44,726 nucleotides of DNA, from contig NZ_ANAE01000007.1 in NCBI RefSeq assembly GCF_000341265.1, positions 1 through 44,726 of the forward strand, in the 5' to 3' direction. Position numbers and translations under genes: made by a program. Below are positions 33,605 to 40,857 of the stretch, piece after piece; the stretch's first letter is position 1; each line of letters begins with the position of its first letter. The DNA comes from Nocardiopsis prasina DSM 43845. Lineage in GTDB: Bacteria; Actinomycetota; Actinomycetes; Streptosporangiales; Streptosporangiaceae. Under the pieces are notes generated by a model, which did not search any database, was not told where the DNA came from, and worked only from the letters and a program-made list of their open reading frames with translations.

Positions 33605-34180
33605 CTACTCGTCGCAGACCGGCTGCGGTGAGCGGCCGACCAGCAGGACGAGGGTGGAGATCCGGGCGGGTTCGACGGCCACCCTGCGGGAGGTGAGGCA
33701 CGGGGAGAGCCGTACCTCGGCGTCGGGCGTGCGCAGCCGGTGGTCCACGGAGGCCGTGCCCACGCGGATCGCGAGCTCCGGGCCGACGTGGCGGTTCATG
33801 TCCTCGATGACCCACCACTCACCGTCGGCCCGGCCGGTGCCCTGTCCCGGGATCTGGCCCATGCCCGCGCCGAACTGGCGCAGGCGGGTGGAGTCGGCGA
33901 CCAGTTCGCCGTCACGGACCTCGATGTTCTCCTCGATCGGCAGGTGGTCGATCGAGTGCACGTAGGAGACGGTGAACTGTTCACCCTCGGCCAGCGGCAG
34001 GTGTCCGAGGCGGTCGCCGTCCACGCTCAGCCGCAGCGCGGGCCACACGGGCACCAGCGCGCCGACGACCAGGGCCGCGCCCAGTCCGGCGCCGACCCAC
34101 AGGGCGGCTCGGCGGAGCGCGGAGATCCGCGGACGCCGGGCTTCGGCGTCCGCGGACGGTCCCACCGCGGTCGGTTCCAT
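33605..34180 (-). CDS. DUF1850 protein of the TAXI-TRAP operon
   Basis: A 191-residue protein with one N-terminal membrane helix (about 27-47) and an outer beta-rich domain containing the family hallmark TVSYVHSIDHLPIEENIEV (about 70-88). DUF1850 genes are found with TAXI-type TRAP transporters, probably as an accessory; no biochemical role is known. Start ATG at 34180, 13 nt behind the stop of the binding protein. The 105 nt between its stop and the permease start hold nothing clear. Confidence 0.9.
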   Translation of the reverse strand: MEPTAVGPSADAEARRPRISALRRAALWVGAGLGAALVVGALVPVWPALRLSVDGDRLGHLPLAEGEQFTVSYVHSIDHLPIEENIEVRDGELVADSTRLRQFGAGMGQIPGQGTGRADGEWWVIEDMNRHVGPELAIRVGTASVDHRLRTPDAEVRLSPCLTSRRVAVEPARISTLVLLVGRSPQPVCDE

Positions 34181-34193
34181 CGGTGCGTGCGAC

Positions 34194-35267
34194 CTACTCT
34201 TCGTCGGTGTCCTCGGCGGCGCTGTCGCCCGCCTCGGAACCCTCGGGCCGCAGTTCGGCCGGGATGTCGACGCCCTGCTCCTCGTAGAAGCGGATGGCGC
34301 CCGGGTGGACCGGCACGGGGCTGTTCTCGATGGTCTCCGGGACCAGGTACTCCTCGCCCGGGGCGTAGACGCCGATCACCTGGTCGATGTGCTCGAACAT
34401 CGCCTTGGTGATCTCGTACGCCTGGTCCTCGTTGAAGGTGCCGGGCACGACCAGGGCGTTCCAGACGGCGATGGTCGACACGTCGTCCTCGATGCCCGGG
34501 TAGGTGCCGCCGGGGACGACGTGCTCGGTGTAGCCGCCGTAGCCGCTGACGATCATGTCCCGCTCGTCGTCGCACATCTCGATGAGCGCGATGTCCTCGG
34601 TGGTGCCGAGCTCGGTGATGCCCGAGTGGCCCTCGCCGACGACCCAGGATCCGGCGTCGAGCTGGTTGTTGGTCAGGGCGTTGGCGGTCTCCGCGTAGCC
34701 CAGCTGCTGGATCTCGACCTCGCTCGGGCCGATCTCCAGCGAGTCGAAGACCTGGTTGGTGGTGGCCTCGTTGCCGCTGCCGATGTCACCCACCGAGTAG
34801 CGGGTGCCGATGATGTCGGAGAAGCACTCGAAGCCCTCGCGCTCGGCGATGCTCTGGAGCGTCACGGCGTGGAAGACGTTCGGGTACAGGACCGCGAGCG
34901 AGTAGGTCTCGACGGGGTCGCCCTCGAAGTCGCCGGTGCCGGTGAAGCCCTGGTCGGCGGCGTCGCCCTGGACGATGGCCAGGTGGCTCTCGCCGGAGCC
35001 GAGGAGGCGGATGTTCTCCACGGAGGCACCGGTGGCCTCGACGGAGGCGGACTGGCCTTCGAGGTTGTCGCCGATGATGCCGCGCAGGGCGCCGCCGATC
35101 GGGTAGTACACACCCGTCGTGCCGCCGGTGACGATGCTGAGGTTGTTCTGGACTTCGCCGCCACCGAGCTCGATGTCCTCGGCGGCCTGCTCGGCGGGCT
35201 GCGAGCAGGCGGCCAGCATGAGCACGCTGGCGGGGATGGCGACCAAAGACAGTGTGGAGCGTCGCAT
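34194..35267 (-). CDS. TAXI family TRAP transporter solute-binding lipoprotein
   Basis: Extracellular substrate-binding protein, 357 residues, anchored through lipobox LAAC (Cys21). The mature part opens with the family signature LSIVTGGTTGVYYPIGGAL, followed by ASVENIRLLGSGESHLAIVQGDAAD and later IGTRYSVGDIGSGNEAT and PVPVHPGAIRFYEEQG. The C-terminus is acidic. It captures the ligand and delivers it to the fused permease encoded two genes downstream. The start is ATG at 35267. It is divergent from a second TAXI protein, with 237 nt between the starts. Confidence 0.95.
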   Translation of the reverse strand: MRRSTLSLVAIPASVLMLAACSQPAEQAAEDIELGGGEVQNNLSIVTGGTTGVYYPIGGALRGIIGDNLEGQSASVEATGASVENIRLLGSGESHLAIVQGDAADQGFTGTGDFEGDPVETYSLAVLYPNVFHAVTLQSIAEREGFECFSDIIGTRYSVGDIGSGNEATTNQVFDSLEIGPSEVEIQQLGYAETANALTNNQLDAGSWVVGEGHSGITELGTTEDIALIEMCDDERDMIVSGYGGYTEHVVPGGTYPGIEDDVSTIAVWNALVVPGTFNEDQAYEITKAMFEHIDQVIGVYAPGEEYLVPETIENSPVPVHPGAIRFYEEQGVDIPAELRPEGSEAGDSAAEDTDEE

Positions 35268-35435
35268 GGTTGTGGGGGTCCTCTCGGGATGCTTGGTGAG
35301 TCAGGGGGCGCGGGAGTGCCGGGGGATACCCGCTGGCCGGGCCCGAACCGTGCGTCCGGTTCCGGCACGCGGGCCTCGGGACGCAGTCGTGGCCCCCGCC
35401 CCGCCACCGGGAGAAACGTAACCGTCATCACGTCG

Positions 35436-35462
35436 AAATCCGAAAACCCCGGGAAGGGATTT
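35436..35462. promoter_or_regulatory. Inverted repeat between the divergent TAXI genes
   Basis: AAATCC (35436-35441) and GGATTT (35457-35462) flank a 15-nt spacer in the AT-richest part of the divergent promoter region. TGGTATCGT at 35490-35498, shortly before the ATG at 35505, looks like an extended -10 for the plus-strand gene, whose leader would then be very short or absent. Confidence 0.3.
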
Positions 35463-35504
35463 GAGCCTCTTCTGAGGTTTCGCACTCGTTGGTATCGTTC
35501 GACC

Positions 35505-36587
35505 ATGACGTCGTCCGTCCCCCAGCGTCTGTGGAGCGTCACCCGGTTCCTGGCCGTCTGTACCGTCGTGGTCACCACGCTCACCTGGGCCTCTCCCCTG
35601 CACTCGGCTCCCCTTCGGCTGTCCGTCGGTACCGGCGGCGCGGGCGGGGTCTACCACGTGTACGGCAGCGGGCTGGCGCAGGTCACCGAGGCCCGGCAGG
35701 ACACCTGGATCACCGCGCTGACCACGGCGGCGAGCGTGGAGAACAACCTGCGGGTGGCCGACGGAACGTTGGATGTGGCCTTCACCCTCTCCGACGTGGC
35801 CGCTCTGGCCGTGGAAGGGAAGAAGCCGTTCGAGCGGCCCCTGCCGATCTCCGCCATCGCCCGCCTGTACGACAACCACACGCACGTGGTGGTTCGCGCG
35901 GATTCTCCCGTGGAGGAGATCGCGGATCTGGCCGGGGGGTCGGTCTCGGTCGGTTCGGCCGGTTCGGGGACCGAGATGATGGCCGACCGGCTGCTGGAGC
36001 TGTCCGGGCTGAGGGTGTCGCCCATCGGGGAGGTGCCCAGTCCCGACGGCGAGGTGGAACGTCTCCAGCTGTCCATCGGTGATTCGGCCCGGGCACTGGA
36101 GGAGGGACGCGTCGACGCGTTCGTCTGGTCCGGGGGGATACCGACCGAGGCGGTCGGCGAACTGGCCGAGCGCCTGCCCATCCGTCTTCTGGATCTGGCC
36201 AGCCACGTGCCCGCGCTGACCGAGCAGTACGGGGAGTACTTCACGGAGCTGCCGGTCCCGGCCGGGACCTACGCGAACGTTCCGGCGGTGAGGACGATCG
36301 GGGTGCCGAGCCTGCTGGTGGTGAACTCCGCGATGCCCGAGTACCAGGCCGAGGAGTTCACCCGGTTGCTCTTCGAGTTCCAGGCGGACCTGGTCGAGAT
36401 CCACCCGGTCGCGCTGCACCTGCACCCGCGTTCGGCGATCTCGACCCTGCCGGTCCCCCTGCATCCGGGGGCCGTCGACTACTACCGGTCGGTGAAGTAC
36501 GCCAACGACCGGCCGCCACCCGAGGCCGTGAAGGCCTCCCCGGGGGTGGAGCCGTCCGACGCGCTGGCCCCGGTCCTGGGCCCCTGA
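35505..36587 (+). CDS. Second TAXI-type solute-binding protein (non-lipoprotein)
   Basis: A 360-residue extracellular binding protein of the TAXI family with a plain Sec signal (cleavage near LHS-AP, about residue 34); Cys19 lies in the hydrophobic core and is not in a lipobox. The family pattern is clear: LRLSVGTGGAGGVYHVYGSGL, ASVENNLRVADGTLDVAFTLSD, GSVSVGSAGSGTEMMADRLLEL and VPLHPGAVDYYRSV. Start ATG at 35505; the very long frame upstream is antisense to two genes. It has no permease of its own, so it may share the TRAP permease or act as a sensor component. It converges with the hydrolase gene. Confidence 0.93.
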   Translation: MTSSVPQRLWSVTRFLAVCTVVVTTLTWASPLHSAPLRLSVGTGGAGGVYHVYGSGLAQVTEARQDTWITALTTAASVENNLRVADGTLDVAFTLSDVAALAVEGKKPFERPLPISAIARLYDNHTHVVVRADSPVEEIADLAGGSVSVGSAGSGTEMMADRLLELSGLRVSPIGEVPSPDGEVERLQLSIGDSARALEEGRVDAFVWSGGIPTEAVGELAERLPIRLLDLASHVPALTEQYGEYFTELPVPAGTYANVPAVRTIGVPSLLVVNSAMPEYQAEEFTRLLFEFQADLVEIHPVALHLHPRSAISTLPVPLHPGAVDYYRSVKYANDRPPPEAVKASPGVEPSDALAPVLGP

Positions 36588-36599
36588 CGACCGACCGGT

Positions 36600-36625
36600 G
36601 CTCGCGGCGGTCGGCCACCGCGAGC
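36600..36625. terminator. Hairpin between TAXI protein and hydrolase genes
   Basis: GCTCGCGG (36600-36607), a 10-nt loop, CCGCGAGC (36618-36625): a perfect 8-bp stem 13 nt beyond the TAXI stop, between convergent genes. Confidence 0.55.
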
Positions 36626-36696
36626 TGCCCGGGTCGGTGCGGACCCCTGGGCCTGACGCGCCCTCACGGCCCGGTCGGCAACGCGGTCCGGCCGGG

Positions 36697-37608
36697 TCAC
36701 TTACTGATGATGTTCCACGTGCCGTCGCCACCTGCGGCGGCGTCGATGAGCGCGTTCCACGCGGCGTCGTCGAGCTTGAGGGCGTCGTGGAGGTAGGCGC
36801 AGACCGCGTCGGCGACGAGGGCGACGCGGGCGGGGTCCTCGTCGGTGGTCTCGGCGACCGTCTCACCGGCGAGGCCGCCCAGAGTGTGCTCGCCCTCGGC
36901 GATGTCGAGCAGGCTCTTCGGGGCGGGGCTGAGGTGGTAGGCGTCGGTGAACCACTCGGGCCCCCGGGTGGACAGCTGGGAATCGTCCCTGCCGCCCGCG
37001 ATGACCAGGGCCGGAGCGGTCATGGTGGAGTAGTCCGGCCTCATGAACGGAAGATGTTCGAGGGCGAACGGGGTGAGGGAGTCGCCCGTTCCGGTCGCGG
37101 CGATGAGCGCACCGGCCGAGACCCCGGCGTGGGAGAAGTCCTCCCCGGGAGTCCCGTCTGCGTCGAGCACGCGCGCGCCGAGGATCGCGCCGGCGCTCTG
37201 GGCGCCCCAGGAGTGGCCGACGACGGCGACGCGGTCCCGGTCGGCACGTTTCTCCAGATCGCCCGCTTGGAGAAGGATGTCGCCGAGGCCGTCGAGAACG
37301 GCGTGGAGGTCGGCGATCCGAACGCGCCAGACGGTGGCGAAACGCGGGTCGTCCCACGTGAGTCCGTTCCGGCGGGAGTCCGGGTGGGTGGGCTGCACGA
37401 CGATGAATCCGGCGGCCGCCCACCGGTCGGCGAGGGGCTGGTATCCGTCCATGGACCATGCGTTGCCGTGGGAGAACACGATGACAGGAAGGTTCCGGCC
37501 TGACAGTGGGGCAGTGACCTTCACCTGGAGGTCGGTGCCGCGGCCGGGCACGGGAACGACGATGGGCTTGACCGCGACGATCCGCTGGTCGAGGTGGTGA
37601 GAAGGCAT
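36697..37608 (-). CDS. Alpha/beta hydrolase (PAF-acetylhydrolase/dienelactone-hydrolase-like)
   Basis: A 303-residue cytoplasmic hydrolase (no signal peptide). It has FSHGNAWSMDGY for the oxyanion region (about 45-56), nucleophile Ser133 in GHSWG, an Asp candidate in VIAGGRDDS, and His in AEGEHTLGG. The layout fits an esterase or depolymerase-like alpha/beta fold; the substrate is not evident. It is transcribed away from a TetR gene, and two palindromic sites lie between the start codons. This is the classic arrangement of a regulator and its controlled enzyme. Confidence 0.9.
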   Translation of the reverse strand: MPSHHLDQRIVAVKPIVVPVPGRGTDLQVKVTAPLSGRNLPVIVFSHGNAWSMDGYQPLADRWAAAGFIVVQPTHPDSRRNGLTWDDPRFATVWRVRIADLHAVLDGLGDILLQAGDLEKRADRDRVAVVGHSWGAQSAGAILGARVLDADGTPGEDFSHAGVSAGALIAATGTGDSLTPFALEHLPFMRPDYSTMTAPALVIAGGRDDSQLSTRGPEWFTDAYHLSPAPKSLLDIAEGEHTLGGLAGETVAETTDEDPARVALVADAVCAYLHDALKLDDAAWNALIDAAAGGDGTWNIISK

Positions 37609-37652
37609 GGGGAACCTGTGCTTTCTTCATGGGGGCGCCCTGCCATACTTTG

Positions 37653-37669
37653 ACGGAGCACCGTTCCGC
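37653..37669. promoter_or_regulatory. TetR operator copy 1
   Basis: ACGGAGCACCGTTCCGC, an imperfect version of the palindrome at 37677-37693. It is 24 bp away from that copy (start to start) and just downstream of a possible -35 (TTGACG, 37650-37655) for the TetR gene. Confidence 0.6.
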
Positions 37670-37676
37670 CAATTTA

Positions 37677-37693
37677 GCGGAACACTGTTCCGC
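37677..37693. promoter_or_regulatory. TetR operator copy 2 (perfect)
   Basis: GCGGAAC-ACT-GTTCCGC, perfect 7-bp arms with a 3-nt spacer, 18 nt before the TetR GTG. With copy 1 it lies between the divergent hydrolase and TetR genes, so one dimer pair could block both promoters. Confidence 0.75.
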
Positions 37694-37711
37694 GAGCAAG
37701 GGAGGGCCCAC

Positions 37712-38281
37712 GTGCCGGAACCTGTCGGACTACGCCAAGCACAGGCACTGCGCACGCGCGGCGCCGTGCTGGACGCGGCGGCGGCGGCCTTCGTGGACCA
37801 GGGCGTCCAGGCCCCCATCCGCGACATCGCCGAACGCGCCGGCGTCGGCGTCGGCACGATCTACCGGAACTTCCCGACTCGGGCGGACCTGGTCACCGCC
37901 GTCTACCGGCACCAGATCGACACCTGCGCCGCACTCGCACCCCAGCTCCTGGAGGAATCGGCCTCTCCGTTCACCGCCCTGACCCGCTGGGTGGTCGCGT
38001 TCGTGGACTTCCTGGTGACCAAGCACGGCCTCGGCGCCGCTCTGGGATCCGGTGACCCCGGGATGGAGAACCTCCACGCCCTCATGCTCGACACCCTGCT
38101 CCCGGCCTGCGCGACGCTGCTCGACGCCTGCGTCGCCGACGACGAGCTCAGCCCCGGCATCGCCGCCTACACGCTCATGCGCGCCATCGGAAACCTCTGC
38201 ATCACCGGCCCCGACTACGACCAGGCCGACGCCAAGCGCATGGTCACGATCCTCCTCGCCGGGTGCCGTCGCGCGGTGTGA
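37712..38281 (+). CDS. TetR family regulator, divergent from the alpha/beta hydrolase
   Basis: A 189-residue repressor from GTG at 37712 with GGGAGGG upstream; the longer frame would translate the operators. The N-terminal HTH is at about 10-55 (RTRGAVLDAAAAAFVDQGVQ, then IRDIAERAGVGVGTIYRNFPTRADLV). The C-terminal part is a helical ligand domain of the type with LLDACVADDELSPGIAAYTL. Two 17-bp palindromes directly upstream are the expected binding sites, giving control of itself and of the hydrolase. The ligand is likely a substrate or product of the hydrolase. Confidence 0.94.
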   Translation: MPEPVGLRQAQALRTRGAVLDAAAAAFVDQGVQAPIRDIAERAGVGVGTIYRNFPTRADLVTAVYRHQIDTCAALAPQLLEESASPFTALTRWVVAFVDFLVTKHGLGAALGSGDPGMENLHALMLDTLLPACATLLDACVADDELSPGIAAYTLMRAIGNLCITGPDYDQADAKRMVTILLAGCRRAV

Positions 38282-38474
38282 CGAGCGGGCCCGGCCGCCC
38301 GCCGGGCGCGACATCGATCTGAGAAGTACGGCCGGAGAGCGGTTGGTCCCCCACGCGGCCGCGCGGCGCTCGCGGTGATCGGCCGGGGCGAGGCGCGGCG
38401 GCGTCCGCCGTGGGAGCGGGGCCTCACGCGGACCGCGGCTGTTCGTCGCTCAGGCTCCCCTTGCGACACACTGC

Positions 38475-39941
38475 TCAGGGAGCATCCGGGACCCGTCCGG
38501 TCGCGGTCTCGGGCTCATCCCCACCGTGCTCGGCCAGGCGGAGCCTCAGCCGGGCGTCGATCCCGTTCGGCTCGCGGGAGGTCAGGGTGAGGCTCGCCCC
38601 CTGGAGCTCCAGGAGCGTGACCACGATGGACAGCCCCAGTCCGGATCCGCCTCCACCGCCGTCCCGCCAGAACGCCCTGGTCGCCTGGGCGAGCTGGTCG
38701 TCCGGGAGCCCCGGGCCGTCGTCCACCACGTGCACGTCCAGGTGACCGTCCTCCCCCTCCCCCACCGGTTCGCCCACGTGCACGGTGATCCGCACCCCGG
38801 CCCCGCCGAACTTCAGCGCGTTGTCGATGAGCGCGTCCAGGGCCTGGTCCAGGGTCCCCTCCACACACCGCACCATGGCCGACTCCGCGCCGGAGCACTC
38901 CAGCACCGCTCCCGCGCGCTCGGCGATGGGCCCCCACGCGGCCATCCTCAGCTCCGCGACCTCCCTGGCGTCCTCCCACACCATGGAGTGCTCGGCGTCC
39001 TCGGCCTGCGCCAGGGTGAGGAGGCTGTCGCAGATCCGGGTGAGCCGGTCGACCTCGTCCAGGGCCAGCCCGTGCTCCCGCAGGCCCTCGTCCCCCAGGT
39101 GCCGGGCCAGACCGCCCACGCGCAGACGCAGCGCGGCCAGCGGATTGCGTACCTGGTGCCCCGCGTAGGCCACGAAGGTGCGCTGGCTCTCCAGCATGGA
39201 GGTGATGGTGTCCGCCATCTGGTTGAAGGACTCCCCCAGCCTGCGCAGTTCCTCGGGCCCCGCCGCCGTGCGGACCCGAGTGTCCAGGCTGCCGCCGCTC
39301 ACCGCGCGGGTGGCCTCGTCGAGGTCGTCGATGGGCCGCAGGATCCACCGGGTGAGCGGACCGGCGACGGCGATACCCGCCACCATCAGGGCGGTCACCA
39401 CCAGCCAGGCCACGAACCACTGTCCGAGGGTGGCGCGGCGCAGCGCGGACGTCGGCGACGCGGTGACGGCCGCCCCGACCACCTCGCCCGAACTGCCGAT
39501 GGGCTCGGCGACGATGAGCGGCCCCTCCTGCCACGGCCAGACCACGCTGTCGGTGGCCCTGCGGTTGCCCGCCAGCGCTCCACGGACCGGCCCCGGCAGC
39601 GGCTCCTCACTGTCGGGCCAGCCCTCGGGGTCCAGGTCCGCGAGGCTGAGCCCGGGGCGCGAGGAGGCCACGACCTCCCCGTCGCGGTCCACCACCACGG
39701 CCGTGATCCCGTACACCTGCTCGTAGACCGTGAGTTCGCTGACCAGGCCGGACAGGGCCCCCTCGGACCCGGACAGCACCCCGGGTTCGGCCAGACCGGC
39801 GAAGCGGGCGGTGTCGTTGATCCGGTCGAGAACCATATCGGAGGTGCCCCGCGCGGCGATGTTCCCGCACAGGGGGAAGGCCAGCGCCAGACAGGCGACC
39901 ACGAGCAGGGAGACGTAGACCGTCACCACGCGGCGGTGCAT
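38475..39941 (-). CDS. Sensor histidine kinase (OmpR-system partner)
   Basis: A membrane sensor kinase of 488 residues from ATG at 39941 (AGAGGGA upstream; a TTG just before is in frame). Helix 1 is at about 5-27, an extracellular sensor at about 28-172, helix 2 at about 173-195. HAMP at about 196-250, phospho-acceptor His262 in YAGHQVRNPLAAL, then the ATPase domain with N box DNALKFGG, DDGPGLPDD and GGSGLGLSIV. The acceptor motif has HQVRNP where many kinases have HELRTP. It follows the response regulator gene by 67 nt. The signal is unknown. Confidence 0.94.
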   Translation of the reverse strand: MHRRVVTVYVSLLVVACLALAFPLCGNIAARGTSDMVLDRINDTARFAGLAEPGVLSGSEGALSGLVSELTVYEQVYGITAVVVDRDGEVVASSRPGLSLADLDPEGWPDSEEPLPGPVRGALAGNRRATDSVVWPWQEGPLIVAEPIGSSGEVVGAAVTASPTSALRRATLGQWFVAWLVVTALMVAGIAVAGPLTRWILRPIDDLDEATRAVSGGSLDTRVRTAAGPEELRRLGESFNQMADTITSMLESQRTFVAYAGHQVRNPLAALRLRVGGLARHLGDEGLREHGLALDEVDRLTRICDSLLTLAQAEDAEHSMVWEDAREVAELRMAAWGPIAERAGAVLECSGAESAMVRCVEGTLDQALDALIDNALKFGGAGVRITVHVGEPVGEGEDGHLDVHVVDDGPGLPDDQLAQATRAFWRDGGGGGSGLGLSIVVTLLELQGASLTLTSREPNGIDARLRLRLAEHGGDEPETATGRVPDAP

Positions 39942-40008
39942 CAACGTCCCTCTTTCGCGCGTGGGACCTCCGTGACGCGAGGCTCCGACCCGCGCCAGAG
40001 CGGACCCC

Positions 40009-40713
40009 TCACCGGGAGGCCGGAGCCGGCGCGGCCCCGGCGGTCGTGTACTCCGAGGTCTCCAGCTGGTAGCCGACCCCGCGCACGGTCCGGATGAGCC
40101 CGGGAGAGCCCAGCTTCGAACGCAGCGTCCCGATGTGCACCTCCAGGGTGCGCAGGGTGCCCGGCCAGGCGGTCTGCCAGACCCGGAGCAGGAGGTGTTC
40201 GCGGGAGACGACGCCGCCCGCCTCCCTGAGCAGGACGACGAGCAGGTCGAACTCCTTGCGGGTCAGCTCCACGGGGCGGCCCGAGCACACCACGGAGCGG
40301 GTGGACAGGTCCACCCGCAGCGGCCCGGTCTCCAGGACGGTGCCGACCCGCCCGCCGGTGCGGCGCAGGACCGCCTCCATCCGGGCGCACAGCTCCTCGA
40401 TGGCCAGCGGCTTGACCACGTAGTCGTCCGCGCCGGAGCGCAGTCCGAGGATCCGCTCGCGCTGCTGGCGCCGGGCGGTGACCATGATGATCGCGGTGTC
40501 CCCGAAGTCCTGGCGCTCGCGGATGCGCTGGCACAGCTCCACGCCGTCCATGTCGGGCAGCCCGAGGTCGAGCAGGACGATGTCGGCGGGGGGCGCTGTG
40601 AGCGCGCCCCCCGCGGTCCTCACCTGGTCGACCTCGTAGCCGTACGTCTCAAGCGCGCCGGCGAGGGCGTCGGCGAGGCGCACGTCGTCCTCTACAAGCA
40701 GCACCTTGATCAT
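40009..40713 (-). CDS. OmpR/PhoB-family response regulator
   Basis: A 234-residue regulator. The receiver domain (1-115) has the acidic pair Glu8-Asp9-Asp10, phospho-accepting Asp49 in LLDLGLPD, Thr79 and Lys101 in DDYVVKP. The winged-helix domain is about 130-220 (VELTRKEFDLLVVLLREAGGVV, then HIGTLRSKLG and IRTVRGVGYQLE). Start ATG at 40713. It is transcribed before the histidine kinase gene. The target genes cannot be read from the sequence; the C-terminal 12 residues are Ala/Pro-rich. Confidence 0.96.
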   Translation of the reverse strand: MIKVLLVEDDVRLADALAGALETYGYEVDQVRTAGGALTAPPADIVLLDLGLPDMDGVELCQRIRERQDFGDTAIIMVTARRQQRERILGLRSGADDYVVKPLAIEELCARMEAVLRRTGGRVGTVLETGPLRVDLSTRSVVCSGRPVELTRKEFDLLVVLLREAGGVVSREHLLLRVWQTAWPGTLRTLEVHIGTLRSKLGSPGLIRTVRGVGYQLETSEYTTAGAAPAPASR

Positions 40714-40857
40714 GGGCGGGGGTCCTTCGGCGAGTGAACGCTACGGGGGTAACTCCACGCACCCTAACCCCACGATGTGTCACAAACCACAACGGCCGGA
40801 TCAGTGATCAGCAACAATACGAACCCGGACGAGGGTTCCCGCGCCCCGGAACCGCCC

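Noticed and set aside
31364..33631. A 755-codon plus-strand ORF across the TRAP permease
   Set aside because: Low-complexity His/Asp/Gly/Arg translation that mirrors hydrophobic codons of the real permease on the other strand.
33972..35504. An open frame of 511 codons in frame upstream of the second TAXI gene, giving an 871-codon ORF
   Set aside because: It is antisense to the TAXI lipoprotein and DUF1850 genes, both with clear homology. The open frame is a by-product of GC-rich codons, and the TAXI signal peptide begins at 35505.
38282..38474. Gap between TetR and histidine kinase genes
   Set aside because: I looked for a small gene or hairpin and found nothing beyond short GC-rich inverted repeats.
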